A stretch of 47,516 nt of DNA from Anaerolineae bacterium. Its GTDB lineage: Bacteria > Chloroflexota > Anaerolineae > Aggregatilineales > Phototrophicaceae. Positions 33,786 to 40,904 of the stretch are shown here, one piece after another. Location of the stretch: positions 1 to 47,516 of the forward strand of contig JALOOI010000005.1 of the NCBI GenBank assembly GCA_025454495.1. Direction: 5' to 3'. A model generated the notes under the pieces. The model saw only the letters and a list, made by a program, of their open reading frames with translations, searched no databases and had not been told where the DNA came from. Each line of letters opens with the position of its first letter. Within the stretch, counting starts at the first letter, position 1. Both the position numbers and the translations under genes were made by a program.

Positions 33786-34516
33786 AGCCCACAGTTGAGA
33801 TAGCGGATTGGATTTTGTGCTCCGGTTTTGTAATAGTGTTCCACGCTGCCGCCAACATAGTGCCTTAAATGGGTCGCAACCTCGCCGGTAAAACGCCAGC
33901 GGCGGGTGGTTTTCTGGCCAGGGCTGCGGTTGCCCGTCGTTTCCCACTGGCGTATGTGATACACCTCACGAATAATCCCACGAAACACAGCCAGTCCATA
34001 GTTTGCATAAGTGCGACCACGTAAACCAATCACCCAGTTACCACGTGTGTATTCGTATAAATCGGCCGCGCTTATACCATGATAGTACTGACGATTTATC
34101 GTAATTAGAATCACGGCTTCTGTAATGGTGACGGGTAACGCAGAATATTTGGCGATTAAATCCGCCATGTTCATCTTCCCGCGTTCATCCGTATAGAGGC
34201 CAGCCACTGAATTGGAAAGATTTTCCAGACCAATAAAATCAATCAATGCCGCCTCAACTTCAAAGGCTTCTTTTTCAGTCAACCCGTGCCGCAAAATCTG
34301 GTATTCCACCTCTCTGCCAGAAGCCAGAATTGCCCGAATATGGTCGAGTTTGTCGGTATCATGATATGTTGCGAGGGCGGCTCGCCGGTGCTGAAAAATC
34401 CGATTACCAGTACCTTTACCGGCATAAAACACCTGACCACTGTCGGGTTCCAGCAACAGATAAACGTAATAGCCAATTTTTTCAATTACAGACTGTGGAA
34501 ATTGCTCATCCAACAT
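33764..34516 (-). CDS. GIY-YIG nuclease-domain protein inserted behind the SorC-type gene
   Basis: A 250-residue protein with an N-terminal LEM-3-like GIY-YIG domain: YYVYLLLEP (residues 16-24) is the GIY strand, FYAGKGTGNRIFQH (30-43) gives the YIG equivalent plus the catalytic-type Lys/Arg region, and EAFEVEAALID (84-94) supplies the metal Glu. The C-terminal part (residues 145-245: YEYTRGNWVIGLRGR, YGLAVFRGIIREVYHI, RRWRFTGEVA) recalls a module that often accompanies such domains and may be PUA-like. GGAG nine bases before ATG 34516 is a fair ribosome site. The last six codons and stop are read out of the 61-bp repeat. Base composition differs from its neighbours, suggesting recent transfer. 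It could be a homing nuclease or a repair/defence nuclease. Confidence 0.88.
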   Translation of the reverse strand: MLDEQFPQSVIEKIGYYVYLLLEPDSGQVFYAGKGTGNRIFQHRRAALATYHDTDKLDHIRAILASGREVEYQILRHGLTEKEAFEVEAALIDFIGLENLSNSVAGLYTDERGKMNMADLIAKYSALPVTITEAVILITINRQYYHGISAADLYEYTRGNWVIGLRGRTYANYGLAVFRGIIREVYHIRQWETTGNRSPGQKTTRRWRFTGEVATHLRHYVGGSVEHYYKTGAQNPIRYLNCGLKPPAPC

Positions 34517-34539
34517 TGCATACTACTCCATTATTATGC

Positions 34540-34600
34540 GCCCGGTGCCCCCTCAGCGGTGCCGGGCCTGCTGCTGCTTCAGCAGGGCGCGGGCGGTTTC
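34540..34600. repeat. 61-bp direct repeat, right copy (native 3' end of the SorC-type gene)
   Basis: This copy includes the stop codon (34553-34555), the last 15 codons of the SorC-type regulator and the downstream hairpin. Identity with 33725-33785 is complete and stops at both edges within one base. Confidence 0.98.
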
Positions 34601-35512
34601 GGCATCGGTGATGAGGACGTTGCAATATTTGCCGCGCAGCGCCCCGTAGATGGCATCCGCTTTGCGCGTGCCGCCGGCCAGCGCCACCGCCAGCGGAATT
34701 TCGCGCAGGTGGGCCAGCTCAATGCCAATGGTGCGCTCGCTGATCTCCGGGGCGCACAGCCGCCCATCCAGATCATAGCCGTGCCCGCAAATTTCACCGA
34801 TGCCCCCGCGGGCCCGGATGGCCCGCAGCGTGTCGCCGCTGACGAAGCCTTCCCGGTAGGGCGATGAATTTTCGGAAAAGTCGCCAATGCCGAACAGCGC
34901 CACCCGCGCCTGCCGCGCCAGCGCCAGCACCGGCGCAAGGCTGGAATCGCCGAGCAGGCTGGCTTTAATCTCCGGGCGATCCACAAAAGCGGGGGCGGTG
35001 AGCACGATGGGCTGCCCATTCAGGGTGCCGGCCACGCGATGAATGATGTTCTCCGTCACCGACAGCGGCGTTTGCCGGTTCACGCTGCCATTCAGCCCCA
35101 CCACCCGCAGCTGATTCAGGCGCATGGGCTTCAGTTGCAGCACGCATTCATACAGCGTGGTGCTGCCAGAGACAATGCCCAGCACATCACCATCCTGCAA
35201 GCGCCGCCGCAAAAAGTCCGCTGCGGCCTGGCCGATGCCGCGCTTAATGGCTTCTTCGGTCTCCGCCGCCGGGGTGATGACGATGGCTTCGCGCAGGTGG
35301 AAGGCTTCTTCCAGCCGGCACTCAATCTCGGTTTCATAGGACACCGGCGACATAATTTCCACCCGCACGATGCCCGTATCCCGCGCCCGTTGCAGCAGGC
35401 GGCCGGCTGTCTGCCGGGAAATGGCCAGGCGCTGCGCGATCTCGTGCTGCGAAAGTTGATTTTTATAGTACAGCGTCGCCACTTTCGCCAGCAGGCGCGG
35501 GTCATCGCTCAT
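34553..35512 (-). CDS. SorC/DeoR-type sugar-responsive transcriptional regulator
   Basis: A 319-residue regulator of the SorC family. The N-terminal helix-turn-helix is YYKNQLSQHEIAQRLAISRQ followed by TAGRLLQRARDTGIVRVEI. The rest is the sugar-phosphate isomerase-like effector domain with GIVSGSTTLYECVLQL, RVVGLNGSVN and GIGDFSENSSPYREGFVS. Members bind phosphorylated sugars and control sugar catabolic genes. GAGGA seven bases before ATG 35512 sets the start; an upstream in-frame extension covers the promoter. It is convergent with the amino-acid importer. Its 3' end is the target of the GIY-YIG insertion yet stays complete. Confidence 0.92.
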   Translation of the reverse strand: MSDDPRLLAKVATLYYKNQLSQHEIAQRLAISRQTAGRLLQRARDTGIVRVEIMSPVSYETEIECRLEEAFHLREAIVITPAAETEEAIKRGIGQAAADFLRRRLQDGDVLGIVSGSTTLYECVLQLKPMRLNQLRVVGLNGSVNRQTPLSVTENIIHRVAGTLNGQPIVLTAPAFVDRPEIKASLLGDSSLAPVLALARQARVALFGIGDFSENSSPYREGFVSGDTLRAIRARGGIGEICGHGYDLDGRLCAPEISERTIGIELAHLREIPLAVALAGGTRKADAIYGALRGKYCNVLITDAETARALLKQQQARHR

Positions 35513-35549
35513 GCCGTGTTCCTCATCCTGGGCCCATTTCTCTCCATGA

Positions 35550-35578
35550 GAGTTATCACGCCCCCGGGTAGATGTCAA
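35550..35578 (-). promoter_or_regulatory. Promoter for the SorC-type gene
   Basis: On the minus strand TTGACA (35573-35578) is followed after 17 bases by TAACTC (35550-35555), preceded by an extended -10 TG. The start codon is 38 bases further on. The -35 box is a perfect consensus. Confidence 0.55.
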
Positions 35579-35609
35579 GCCTGGGGCCGGCCGGCCGGGC
35601 AACCGGGCT

Positions 35610-36119
35610 TCAGTGGCGGCGGCGCGGCGGGCGGCGACGCAGCAGGGCCCGCAGCAGGCGCACCCACGGCGACCAGCGGGGCGTGGCCGGGGCTGTGCCC
35701 GTCACCTGGGCCGCGGCCTGGTTCAGCGAATCTTCGATGAGCGCATCATGCAACGGGCGAAAGATGAGCGGCCAGGTGAAGCGGGCCGGGCCATGGGTTT
35801 GCATGGCCAGCACATGCCGCAGCAGCACCCCGCCTTCCGGCAGCGCATCAATATAATAGGCGTGCGTGCCCACAAACCCGGCCGGCGCGGTAAAGCGAAA
35901 AATGATGTGTGCATCCGGCGTGTACTGTTCAATGACGTAGCGGATGGGCCCGTGCCCGCCGACCGCCCCCGCCGCCAGCGGTCGATCAAAGCGCATGGCG
36001 GGCCAGTGTTGATGCGGCCACAGGCGATCTTCGGCCGAAGCCAGCCCGGCCAGCAGACGGCCCACCTGCGGCCGGTCAGCGGCCAGCGGGCGGGTATGCA
36101 CATTCAGGACGCGGGCCAT
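35610..36119 (-). CDS. SRPBCC-like protein (polyketide-cyclase / START-type fold)
   Basis: A 169-residue protein that I place with low certainty in the SRPBCC group of ligand-binding helix-grip folds. Evidence is the pattern of a N-terminal helix, RFDRPLAAG, the strand IRYVIEQYTPDAHIIFRFTAP, another strand THAYYIDALPEGGVLLRHVL, and a long C-terminal helix (FRPLHDALIEDSLNQAAAQV). The last 20 residues are Arg-rich (LLRALLRRRPPRRRH), possibly an RNA- or membrane-contacting tail. AAGG lies before ATG 36119. It is 27 bases after the YIP1 gene, so likely co-transcribed with it. Confidence 0.65.
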   Translation of the reverse strand: MARVLNVHTRPLAADRPQVGRLLAGLASAEDRLWPHQHWPAMRFDRPLAAGAVGGHGPIRYVIEQYTPDAHIIFRFTAPAGFVGTHAYYIDALPEGGVLLRHVLAMQTHGPARFTWPLIFRPLHDALIEDSLNQAAAQVTGTAPATPRWSPWVRLLRALLRRRPPRRRH

Positions 36120-36146
36120 CGTGGAGCCTTTCCGGCAGCAGCGCCC

Positions 36147-36794
36147 CTACAATCCGGTGAGCAGCGTCACCAGCAGGGCCACGCCCACCACCAGCAGCGG
36201 CACCAGCAGCAGCAGCAGCGCCCCCAGGGCCGCCAGCAGCGTCGTCAGGGTGCGCCCCCAGGTGAAATCATTGACGGCCCGCAGCGCCAGCGCCGCCAGC
36301 ACCAGTTGATACAGCGCCACCGCCGCGCCAAAAATGAACGAACCGCCGGCCAGCGCCACCAGGGTACGGACGAAGATCAGCGGGGCAAAGGAGGCGGCCA
36401 GCGCGTAATGATACTCGGTGTAGCTGCCGGTGCCGCCGGCCAGCCGGGCGAAGCCCTGCAACCACAGGCTGCTGAGGGCAAAAATGGCCACCGTCAGCAC
36501 GGCATTCAGCCCCAGGCTCAGCAGGAACTGCGGCAAAAAGCCCAGGAAGAAGCTGAACAGCTCTGGATACAGGATCACCGTCACCAGCAGCGCCAGGGCC
36601 CCGGCGGCCAGCGCCGACAGAAAAACCCAGCGCAGCGCCCGCGCGGCACTGATGCCCGGCTGCGTGAGCAGTTCATCAAAGGTGGCGGTGGCCGGCGCGG
36701 TGAGCACCTTCAGCCAGATGACATGCCAGGGTGCGGCCGGCGGGGTATTTTTGGGCTTTTCGGCGTGCAGATCAGTTTCAGGCAGGTTGCTCAT
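36147..36794 (-). CDS. YIP1-family membrane protein
   Basis: A 215-residue integral membrane protein with five hydrophobic segments (about residues 55-80, 82-105, 130-155, 160-175 and 180-212). The polar start with WHVIWLKVLTAPATATFDEL and the loop TGSYTEYHYALAASFAP fit bacterial YIP1 proteins, which are of unknown function and often sit near envelope-stress genes. The start at ATG 36794 has GAGGA six bases ahead; a GTG one codon earlier is less likely. A -10 box TATACT (36838-36843) lies before it. A role in membrane organisation is only a family-level guess. Confidence 0.75.
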   Translation of the reverse strand: MSNLPETDLHAEKPKNTPPAAPWHVIWLKVLTAPATATFDELLTQPGISAARALRWVFLSALAAGALALLVTVILYPELFSFFLGFLPQFLLSLGLNAVLTVAIFALSSLWLQGFARLAGGTGSYTEYHYALAASFAPLIFVRTLVALAGGSFIFGAAVALYQLVLAALALRAVNDFTWGRTLTTLLAALGALLLLLVPLLVVGVALLVTLLTGL

Positions 36795-36837
36795 CACACA
36801 TCCTCGGGCACATTCATCACAGCGGCAGGTTATCTTG

Positions 36838-36843
36838 AGTATA
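36838..36843 (-). promoter_or_regulatory. -10 box for the YIP1 gene
   Basis: TATACT on the minus strand lies in the 89-base gap before the YIP1 gene. The best upstream box (TTGGCC) is 19 bases away, so the promoter is weak or uses an activator. Confidence 0.35.
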
Positions 36844-36883
36844 CGGAAAAAGCGCCGGGGCGGGCCAAAAAATCATACAAATT

Positions 36884-38704
36884 TTACAACTGGCCGCCCG
36901 GCAGCAGGCGGGTGGCAAAATCCAGCATCAGCGCCAGCGCTTCGATGCCCGCTTCCGCGGCGCTGGCACTGTAACCCGCGTCCACCCACACCACCTGAGC
37001 GGACTTGCCGTGGTCGCGCAGGGCGGCTTCGTACTGCTGCATCTGGCGCGGCGGGCAATCGGGGTCATTGCGCCCCTGCACGATCAACAGGGGGGCCCGC
37101 AGCGCGGCGATATGGTCGATGGGCGAAGCGAGGTGATGCGCGGCCGGGGTTTCGGCCGGGGTGCCGCCGAACAACTGGCGCTGGTAGGCCCGCAGCGGCT
37201 CCGGCTCATCCTCATACATCAGCCGCCAGTCCGCGATGGCCGCCTGGGCCAGGCCGCCCGCCCAGCGCTGCGGGTAACGGCTGAGCGCCAGCAGCGCCAG
37301 GGTGCCGCCGTAAGCCGCGCCGCTGACGAAAATCGCCCCCGGCTGCGCCAGCCCCTGCGCCACCAGCCAGTCGGCCGCCGCCGCCAGATCAGCCACTTCC
37401 AGCGTGCCCGGCTGCCCGATGATGGCACCGGCAAACTCCGGGCCAAAGGTGGTGCTGCCCCGGTAATTGACGCTGAGCCAGGTAAAGCCATGATCGACCC
37501 ACGCCTGGGCCGCCGGGTGATAGCGTTCCAGCAGCACATCGGCCGGGCCGCCGTGCGCGTGGATGATGGCCGGGCCCGGCGATAACCGCGACCCCGGCGG
37601 CCGGGCCAGCCAGGCCTGCACCGGCGTACCATCCGCCGCCGCCAGGGTGATGGATTGCCAGGGCTGCGCCGGCGGCAGCGGGTCATCTGCCAGCAGCACC
37701 GATTGCGGCCGGCCGGTGTCGGCGGCCAGCACGCGCAGCGCCGGCGGGGTCACGGCATCCTGGTGATGCACCAGCAGGCGCTCCTCCGGGGCAAAATACG
37801 CGCTGTCGATGCTGCCGGGCAGTTCCGCCAGCGGGTGCAGCGTGTGCGTGGGCAGGTGATAGCGATGCAGCCGGTGCCGCGCCTGCTGCACCTGGCGCAG
37901 CAGCAGCCACGCCCCATCCGCCGACCAGTCCAGCGGCTGCACATCGCCGGCCAGTTCCGGCAGCGCCAGGTCGCGCCGGTCGCCGGTGCGCGGGTTCCAG
38001 ATGAAGGGCCGTTCCTGGCCGCTGCGGCGGGTGGTGGCCAGGTACCGCAGATCATGCGCGCGGGGCACAAAGCCCACCGGCGTAAGCTGCGCCCCCGCGC
38101 CATCCCACACCGTGCCCAGGCGGGCCCCGCTGCGGTTGTCGTAGGCCTCCAGCGTCAATTCGTCCCGGCCGGGCCCGGTGGTGGCGATCACGCTCAGTTC
38201 GGCATCGTAGGAGAGGTTCGGGCCCAGGGCCAGCTCCGCACTTTCGTAGCGTAAATGCGGCGTGCCGCCCTGCCGGGCATCCACCACAAACATCTGGAAG
38301 CCCGCCTCACCGGCCGCCATGAAGCCGTAAAAACCACCGGAACAGGATTCGGTGAGGTACCAGCAGGCAAAAGGGGGCATGTGCGCCGTCAGGTTGACCG
38401 GGGGGCCGCCGGCGAAGGGCACGCGCAGCACATGGCCCAGGCCGCCATCCTCCGCCGCGTGATAGTACACCTGCTCCCCATCCGCGGCGATGGCCGCCAC
38501 GCTGTGGCCGCGGCCGCCGGTGGTGAGCTGCGTCAGGCGGCCGGTGGCCACCTCCCAGGCGAAAAGCTGCGGGCGGCCCTGCTGGCGGCGGCACACCAGC
38601 CCGCGCTGCGGGTTTTGCGCGGCCAGCGCCGACCAGAGCAGGGGCGCACCCTGAAAACGCTGCATCCAGGGCGCAGCCGGGCGCAGGAAGGCCAGCGGAA
38701 TCAT
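36884..38704 (-). CDS. Prolyl-oligopeptidase (S9)-like protein with mutated catalytic triad
   Basis: A 606-residue protein with an N-terminal beta-propeller (repeated strands such as GRPQLFAWEVATGRLTQL and DGEQVYYHAAEDGG) and a C-terminal alpha/beta-hydrolase domain from about residue 350 (ADGTPVQAWLARPPG, IIHAHGGP, WLSVNYRGST). The nucleophile elbow, G-x-S-x-G-G in S9 peptidases, reads GAAYGG with Ala464 in place of Ser. Asp547 (QGRNDPD) is kept; the His position near the end reads DAGYSAS with Tyr578. It has no signal peptide. The ATG overlaps the upstream stop as ATGA. It is probably not a peptidase, and may bind peptides or proteins. Confidence 0.85.
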   Translation of the reverse strand: MIPLAFLRPAAPWMQRFQGAPLLWSALAAQNPQRGLVCRRQQGRPQLFAWEVATGRLTQLTTGGRGHSVAAIAADGEQVYYHAAEDGGLGHVLRVPFAGGPPVNLTAHMPPFACWYLTESCSGGFYGFMAAGEAGFQMFVVDARQGGTPHLRYESAELALGPNLSYDAELSVIATTGPGRDELTLEAYDNRSGARLGTVWDGAGAQLTPVGFVPRAHDLRYLATTRRSGQERPFIWNPRTGDRRDLALPELAGDVQPLDWSADGAWLLLRQVQQARHRLHRYHLPTHTLHPLAELPGSIDSAYFAPEERLLVHHQDAVTPPALRVLAADTGRPQSVLLADDPLPPAQPWQSITLAAADGTPVQAWLARPPGSRLSPGPAIIHAHGGPADVLLERYHPAAQAWVDHGFTWLSVNYRGSTTFGPEFAGAIIGQPGTLEVADLAAAADWLVAQGLAQPGAIFVSGAAYGGTLALLALSRYPQRWAGGLAQAAIADWRLMYEDEPEPLRAYQRQLFGGTPAETPAAHHLASPIDHIAALRAPLLIVQGRNDPDCPPRQMQQYEAALRDHGKSAQVVWVDAGYSASAAEAGIEALALMLDFATRLLPGGQL

Positions 38705-39078
38705 GGCTGCCGTTCGTAATTGCGGGCGGCCGTAAGCTGCACCGCGCCGCGCATCACCCAGAACGCCCCCACCACCACCGACAGCCAGGCGAAGACCGCG
38801 CCGGCCCCCTGCGGCTGCCCGCCAATGAGCAGCAGCCCCGGGCCGATGAGCACCAGCCCCAGGGCAATGTTGCGCCGGCCGCTGCGCCGCGCCACATTCA
38901 CCTGCGATTGGGCTAATTTGGACAGCATCATGCGCGTGGTGGCGGCATTAATGCCGTGCTGCGCCAGCGCCTGCTCAATATCGCTGTCGGATTTGCCTTC
39001 TTTCATCATCCGCGCCACATGGGTATAAATGCCCAGGGCGGCTTCCTTCAGGTTGTCATCACGGTAATCACGGCTCAT
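38701..39078 (-). CDS. Small membrane protein coupled to the S9-like protein
   Basis: A 125-residue protein not assigned to a known family. Residues 1-60 are helical with a possible helix-hairpin module (MMKEGKSDSDIEQALAQHG, then AATTRMMLSKLA). Two hydrophobic segments follow (about residues 71-87 and 93-112). The stop overlaps the start of the S9-like gene as ATGA, so the two are made together and may form a complex at the membrane. The ribosome site before ATG 39078 is weak (AGGCC). Confidence 0.7.
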   Translation of the reverse strand: MSRDYRDDNLKEAALGIYTHVARMMKEGKSDSDIEQALAQHGINAATTRMMLSKLAQSQVNVARRSGRRNIALGLVLIGPGLLLIGGQPQGAGAVFAWLSVVVGAFWVMRGAVQLTAARNYERQP

Positions 39079-39197
39079 ACGGCCTGGCCTGTCTCATCGC
39101 GGCAGCGCGGGCGGGATTAGGATTATTTCTTTCAGCATACCACACTTCAGCGGGGGGGTGTATGTCGTCCGGGGCCGGCCGCGCCAGGGCCACAACG

Positions 39198-39218
39198 CGA
39201 AAGGGGCGCGTGCGCCCC
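39198..39218 (-). terminator. Hairpin after the PspA operon
   Basis: GGGGCGC and GCGCCCC (39203-39209 and 39212-39218) form a tight stem which on the minus strand is followed by TTTCG. It lies about 30 bases past the stop of the coiled-coil membrane gene. The T-tract is short, so termination is probable but not strong. Confidence 0.4.
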
Positions 39219-39248
39219 GTTCATCACTGCCGGCCGCCGTACTGCCGG

Positions 39249-40076
39249 TCAGCGCAGCCGCAGCGACTGGCGCTGCACTTCATCCATCGCTTCAATCGTA
39301 TCCTGAAGGCTGGCGATTTCATCCTGAATTTCCAGGCGGCGGCGCTGCATCTGCGTGCCATCCACCTCGCCCTTGGTGCCCAGGAGCGAAATTTGCGCGT
39401 ACATCGTCCCCAGGGAGGAGAGCGCACTTTCCAGTTGAATTTCCGCCCGCTTCACGCTGTTGCGCGTGTCTTCCAGGTTACGCTTTTGCTGTTCCAGCAG
39501 CTTAAGCTGGTTTTGCAGGTCAGACTTCACCCGGTCGTCCTGTTCGCGCGCCAGGCGAATTTGCACTTTTTCGATCTTCTGCGGCACTTCTTTAATGTCG
39601 CGCTCCACGATCTCGTTGCTCTCAAACGAGTCGATGTGCTGTGCCAGTTCGTACATCTGGGCAATCCACTGGTTGATGGCATCCAGCGTATCGCGCAGTT
39701 GCAGGCGCATGGCCCCCTGGTGCCGCCGTACCAGCTTCAGCATGTTGCGGCGATATTCCAGCGCTGTCTTCAGCCGTTCCCGGCTCACACGGTTGCGAAT
39801 GTTGCCCAGGTCATAGCGCGATTCAAACTCGCGGGACATCACTTCCTGGGCTTCTTCGGGGTCGGTGACGGTGGAGATCACCAGGGCCGCCTCGGCGATG
39901 CCGCCCAGCACCAGCCAGAACCACGGCTGCCAGTCAATGCCGGCAATATTCACATCGCGCACGAACAGGAACAGGATGGCCGTCACCAGGATGGTGGCCA
40001 GGCTCTCCCAGCGCAGCAGCGCATTCGTCACCAGCGTGGTAAACACCTGGCGGCGCGTTTCTTCCTTGATGCTCAT
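39249..40076 (-). CDS. Coiled-coil membrane protein paired with PspA
   Basis: A 275-residue protein with two N-terminal membrane segments (about residues 22-40 and 50-68) and a long cytoplasmic coiled coil from about 90 to 270 (KEVPQKIEKVQIRLAREQDD, LQNQLKLLEQQKRNLEDTRN). It ends near IASLQDTIEAMDEVQR. No enzyme motif is seen. The gene is eight bases after pspA and very likely a membrane anchor or partner of the PspA scaffold. The upstream ribosome site is AAGG. I know no named family for it, though such pairs seem common in Chloroflexota. Confidence 0.75.
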   Translation of the reverse strand: MSIKEETRRQVFTTLVTNALLRWESLATILVTAILFLFVRDVNIAGIDWQPWFWLVLGGIAEAALVISTVTDPEEAQEVMSREFESRYDLGNIRNRVSRERLKTALEYRRNMLKLVRRHQGAMRLQLRDTLDAINQWIAQMYELAQHIDSFESNEIVERDIKEVPQKIEKVQIRLAREQDDRVKSDLQNQLKLLEQQKRNLEDTRNSVKRAEIQLESALSSLGTMYAQISLLGTKGEVDGTQMQRRRLEIQDEIASLQDTIEAMDEVQRQSLRLR

Positions 40077-40084
40077 GGCGGGCC

Positions 40085-40765
40085 TTATTTATCCATGCCC
40101 AGGCGGCGTTTACGCTCATCCAGTTGCAGGTCAACCGCGCTCACGCCCACGGCTTCATCAATTTCTTCGGAGATGTTGCGCGTGGCCACTTCCAGGCGGG
40201 CATCTTCCCGATCCAGCCGGGCGCGAATCTGTTCCGTCAGGCTGTCGATTTCGATGTCGCCGGTTTTGGCCAGGCCATCCAGCCCCTTCACCGTCTTCAC
40301 CATCACCTTCTTGGTTTCCGCCAGTTCCAGCAGCGCGCGAATCTTTTCGCGTTCCTGCTTGATGTTGGTCAGGCGGCCTTCCAGCTTCAGGCGCATGTCG
40401 AGCATTTTTTTGTACTGCCCTTCCTGCGACTGCCACTGTTCATAATATTCCTGCGCCAGCGTTTGTTTGGTGTTCAGTTCCGCCTGGGCGGCCGCGGCCA
40501 GGTCATCCTTGCCCTTCAGGATCAGCGTGTCAATATCGCGGTCCAGCTTTTCCGCAGCAGCGGCGAATTCTTCGTATTTGCGTTTGAGGGTGCGCACGGT
40601 GCCGCCGACGGTCGCCGCTGAATCTTCCAGGGCTTCCAGGTTGCGTTCCACCTGACGGATGTATTCATCCATCACCTTCACCGAATTGGATTCCAGGGCG
40701 CGGTCAACCAGACCATGCATGTTGGCACTGATGAGCGTTTGGATTTTGGAGATTAAAGACGGCAT
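40085..40765 (-). CDS. pspA: PspA/IM30 (Vipp1) family membrane-stress protein
   Basis: A 226-residue PspA-family protein, an ESCRT-III-like scaffold that binds and repairs stressed membranes. The N-terminal amphipathic helix (LISKIQTLISANMHGLVDRA) is followed by the long charged hairpin helices: DEYIRQVERNLEALEDSAA, LKRKYEEFAAAAEKLD, and KKMLDMRLKLEGRLTNIKQE. The length is normal. GAGGAAC lies 11 bases before ATG 40765. It has a strong own promoter at 40813-40840, and shares the transcript with the membrane coiled-coil gene. There is no PspF-like regulator or sigma-54 site here, so control differs from enterobacteria. Confidence 0.93.
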   Translation of the reverse strand: MPSLISKIQTLISANMHGLVDRALESNSVKVMDEYIRQVERNLEALEDSAATVGGTVRTLKRKYEEFAAAAEKLDRDIDTLILKGKDDLAAAAQAELNTKQTLAQEYYEQWQSQEGQYKKMLDMRLKLEGRLTNIKQEREKIRALLELAETKKVMVKTVKGLDGLAKTGDIEIDSLTEQIRARLDREDARLEVATRNISEEIDEAVGVSAVDLQLDERKRRLGMDK

Positions 40766-40812
40766 AGGCGCACAGTTCCTCTTCTGGCTAACGAATCAAT
40801 CAGATATGCCTG

Positions 40813-40840
40813 AGTATAACACGAAGCGTTAGACTGACAA
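40813..40840 (-). promoter_or_regulatory. Promoter for pspA
   Basis: On the minus strand TTGTCA (40835-40840), a 16-base spacer and TATACT (40813-40818) match five of six consensus bases in each box. The start codon is about 48 bases downstream. Confidence 0.65.
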
Positions 40841-40904
40841 CACACGTTTATCCAACACTTCCTGCCTTACCTGTACGTAAGGCTGGCGGCCGGTGTTGCA
40901 GGCA

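Larger units (their letters stand above)
33725..34539. mobile_element. 815-bp insertion unit: GIY-YIG gene plus one copy of the target repeat
   Basis: One repeat copy and the unique DNA up to the second copy make an 815-bp unit. Removing it by recombination between the repeats would rejoin aapP and the SorC-type gene with a single hairpin between them, the expected ancestral layout. The unique part is clearly AT-richer than both sides. It has no transposase, no terminal inverted repeats and no integrase. This resembles a homing-endonuclease or minimal attachment-site type insertion, but the mechanism is inferred only. Confidence 0.6.

Noticed and set aside
33738-33947. A 69-residue frame ending in the regulator's last residues
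   Set aside because: It is the orphan repeat copy plus antisense of the GIY-YIG 3' part; there is no ribosome site or domain.
33725-34600. Group I intron or IStron carrying the GIY-YIG gene
   Set aside because: The regulator frame is already complete before the element, the duplication is of exonic sequence and no intron-like core was recognised.
33725-34600. Insertion sequence
   Set aside because: No transposase gene and no terminal inverted repeats at the edges of the unique DNA.
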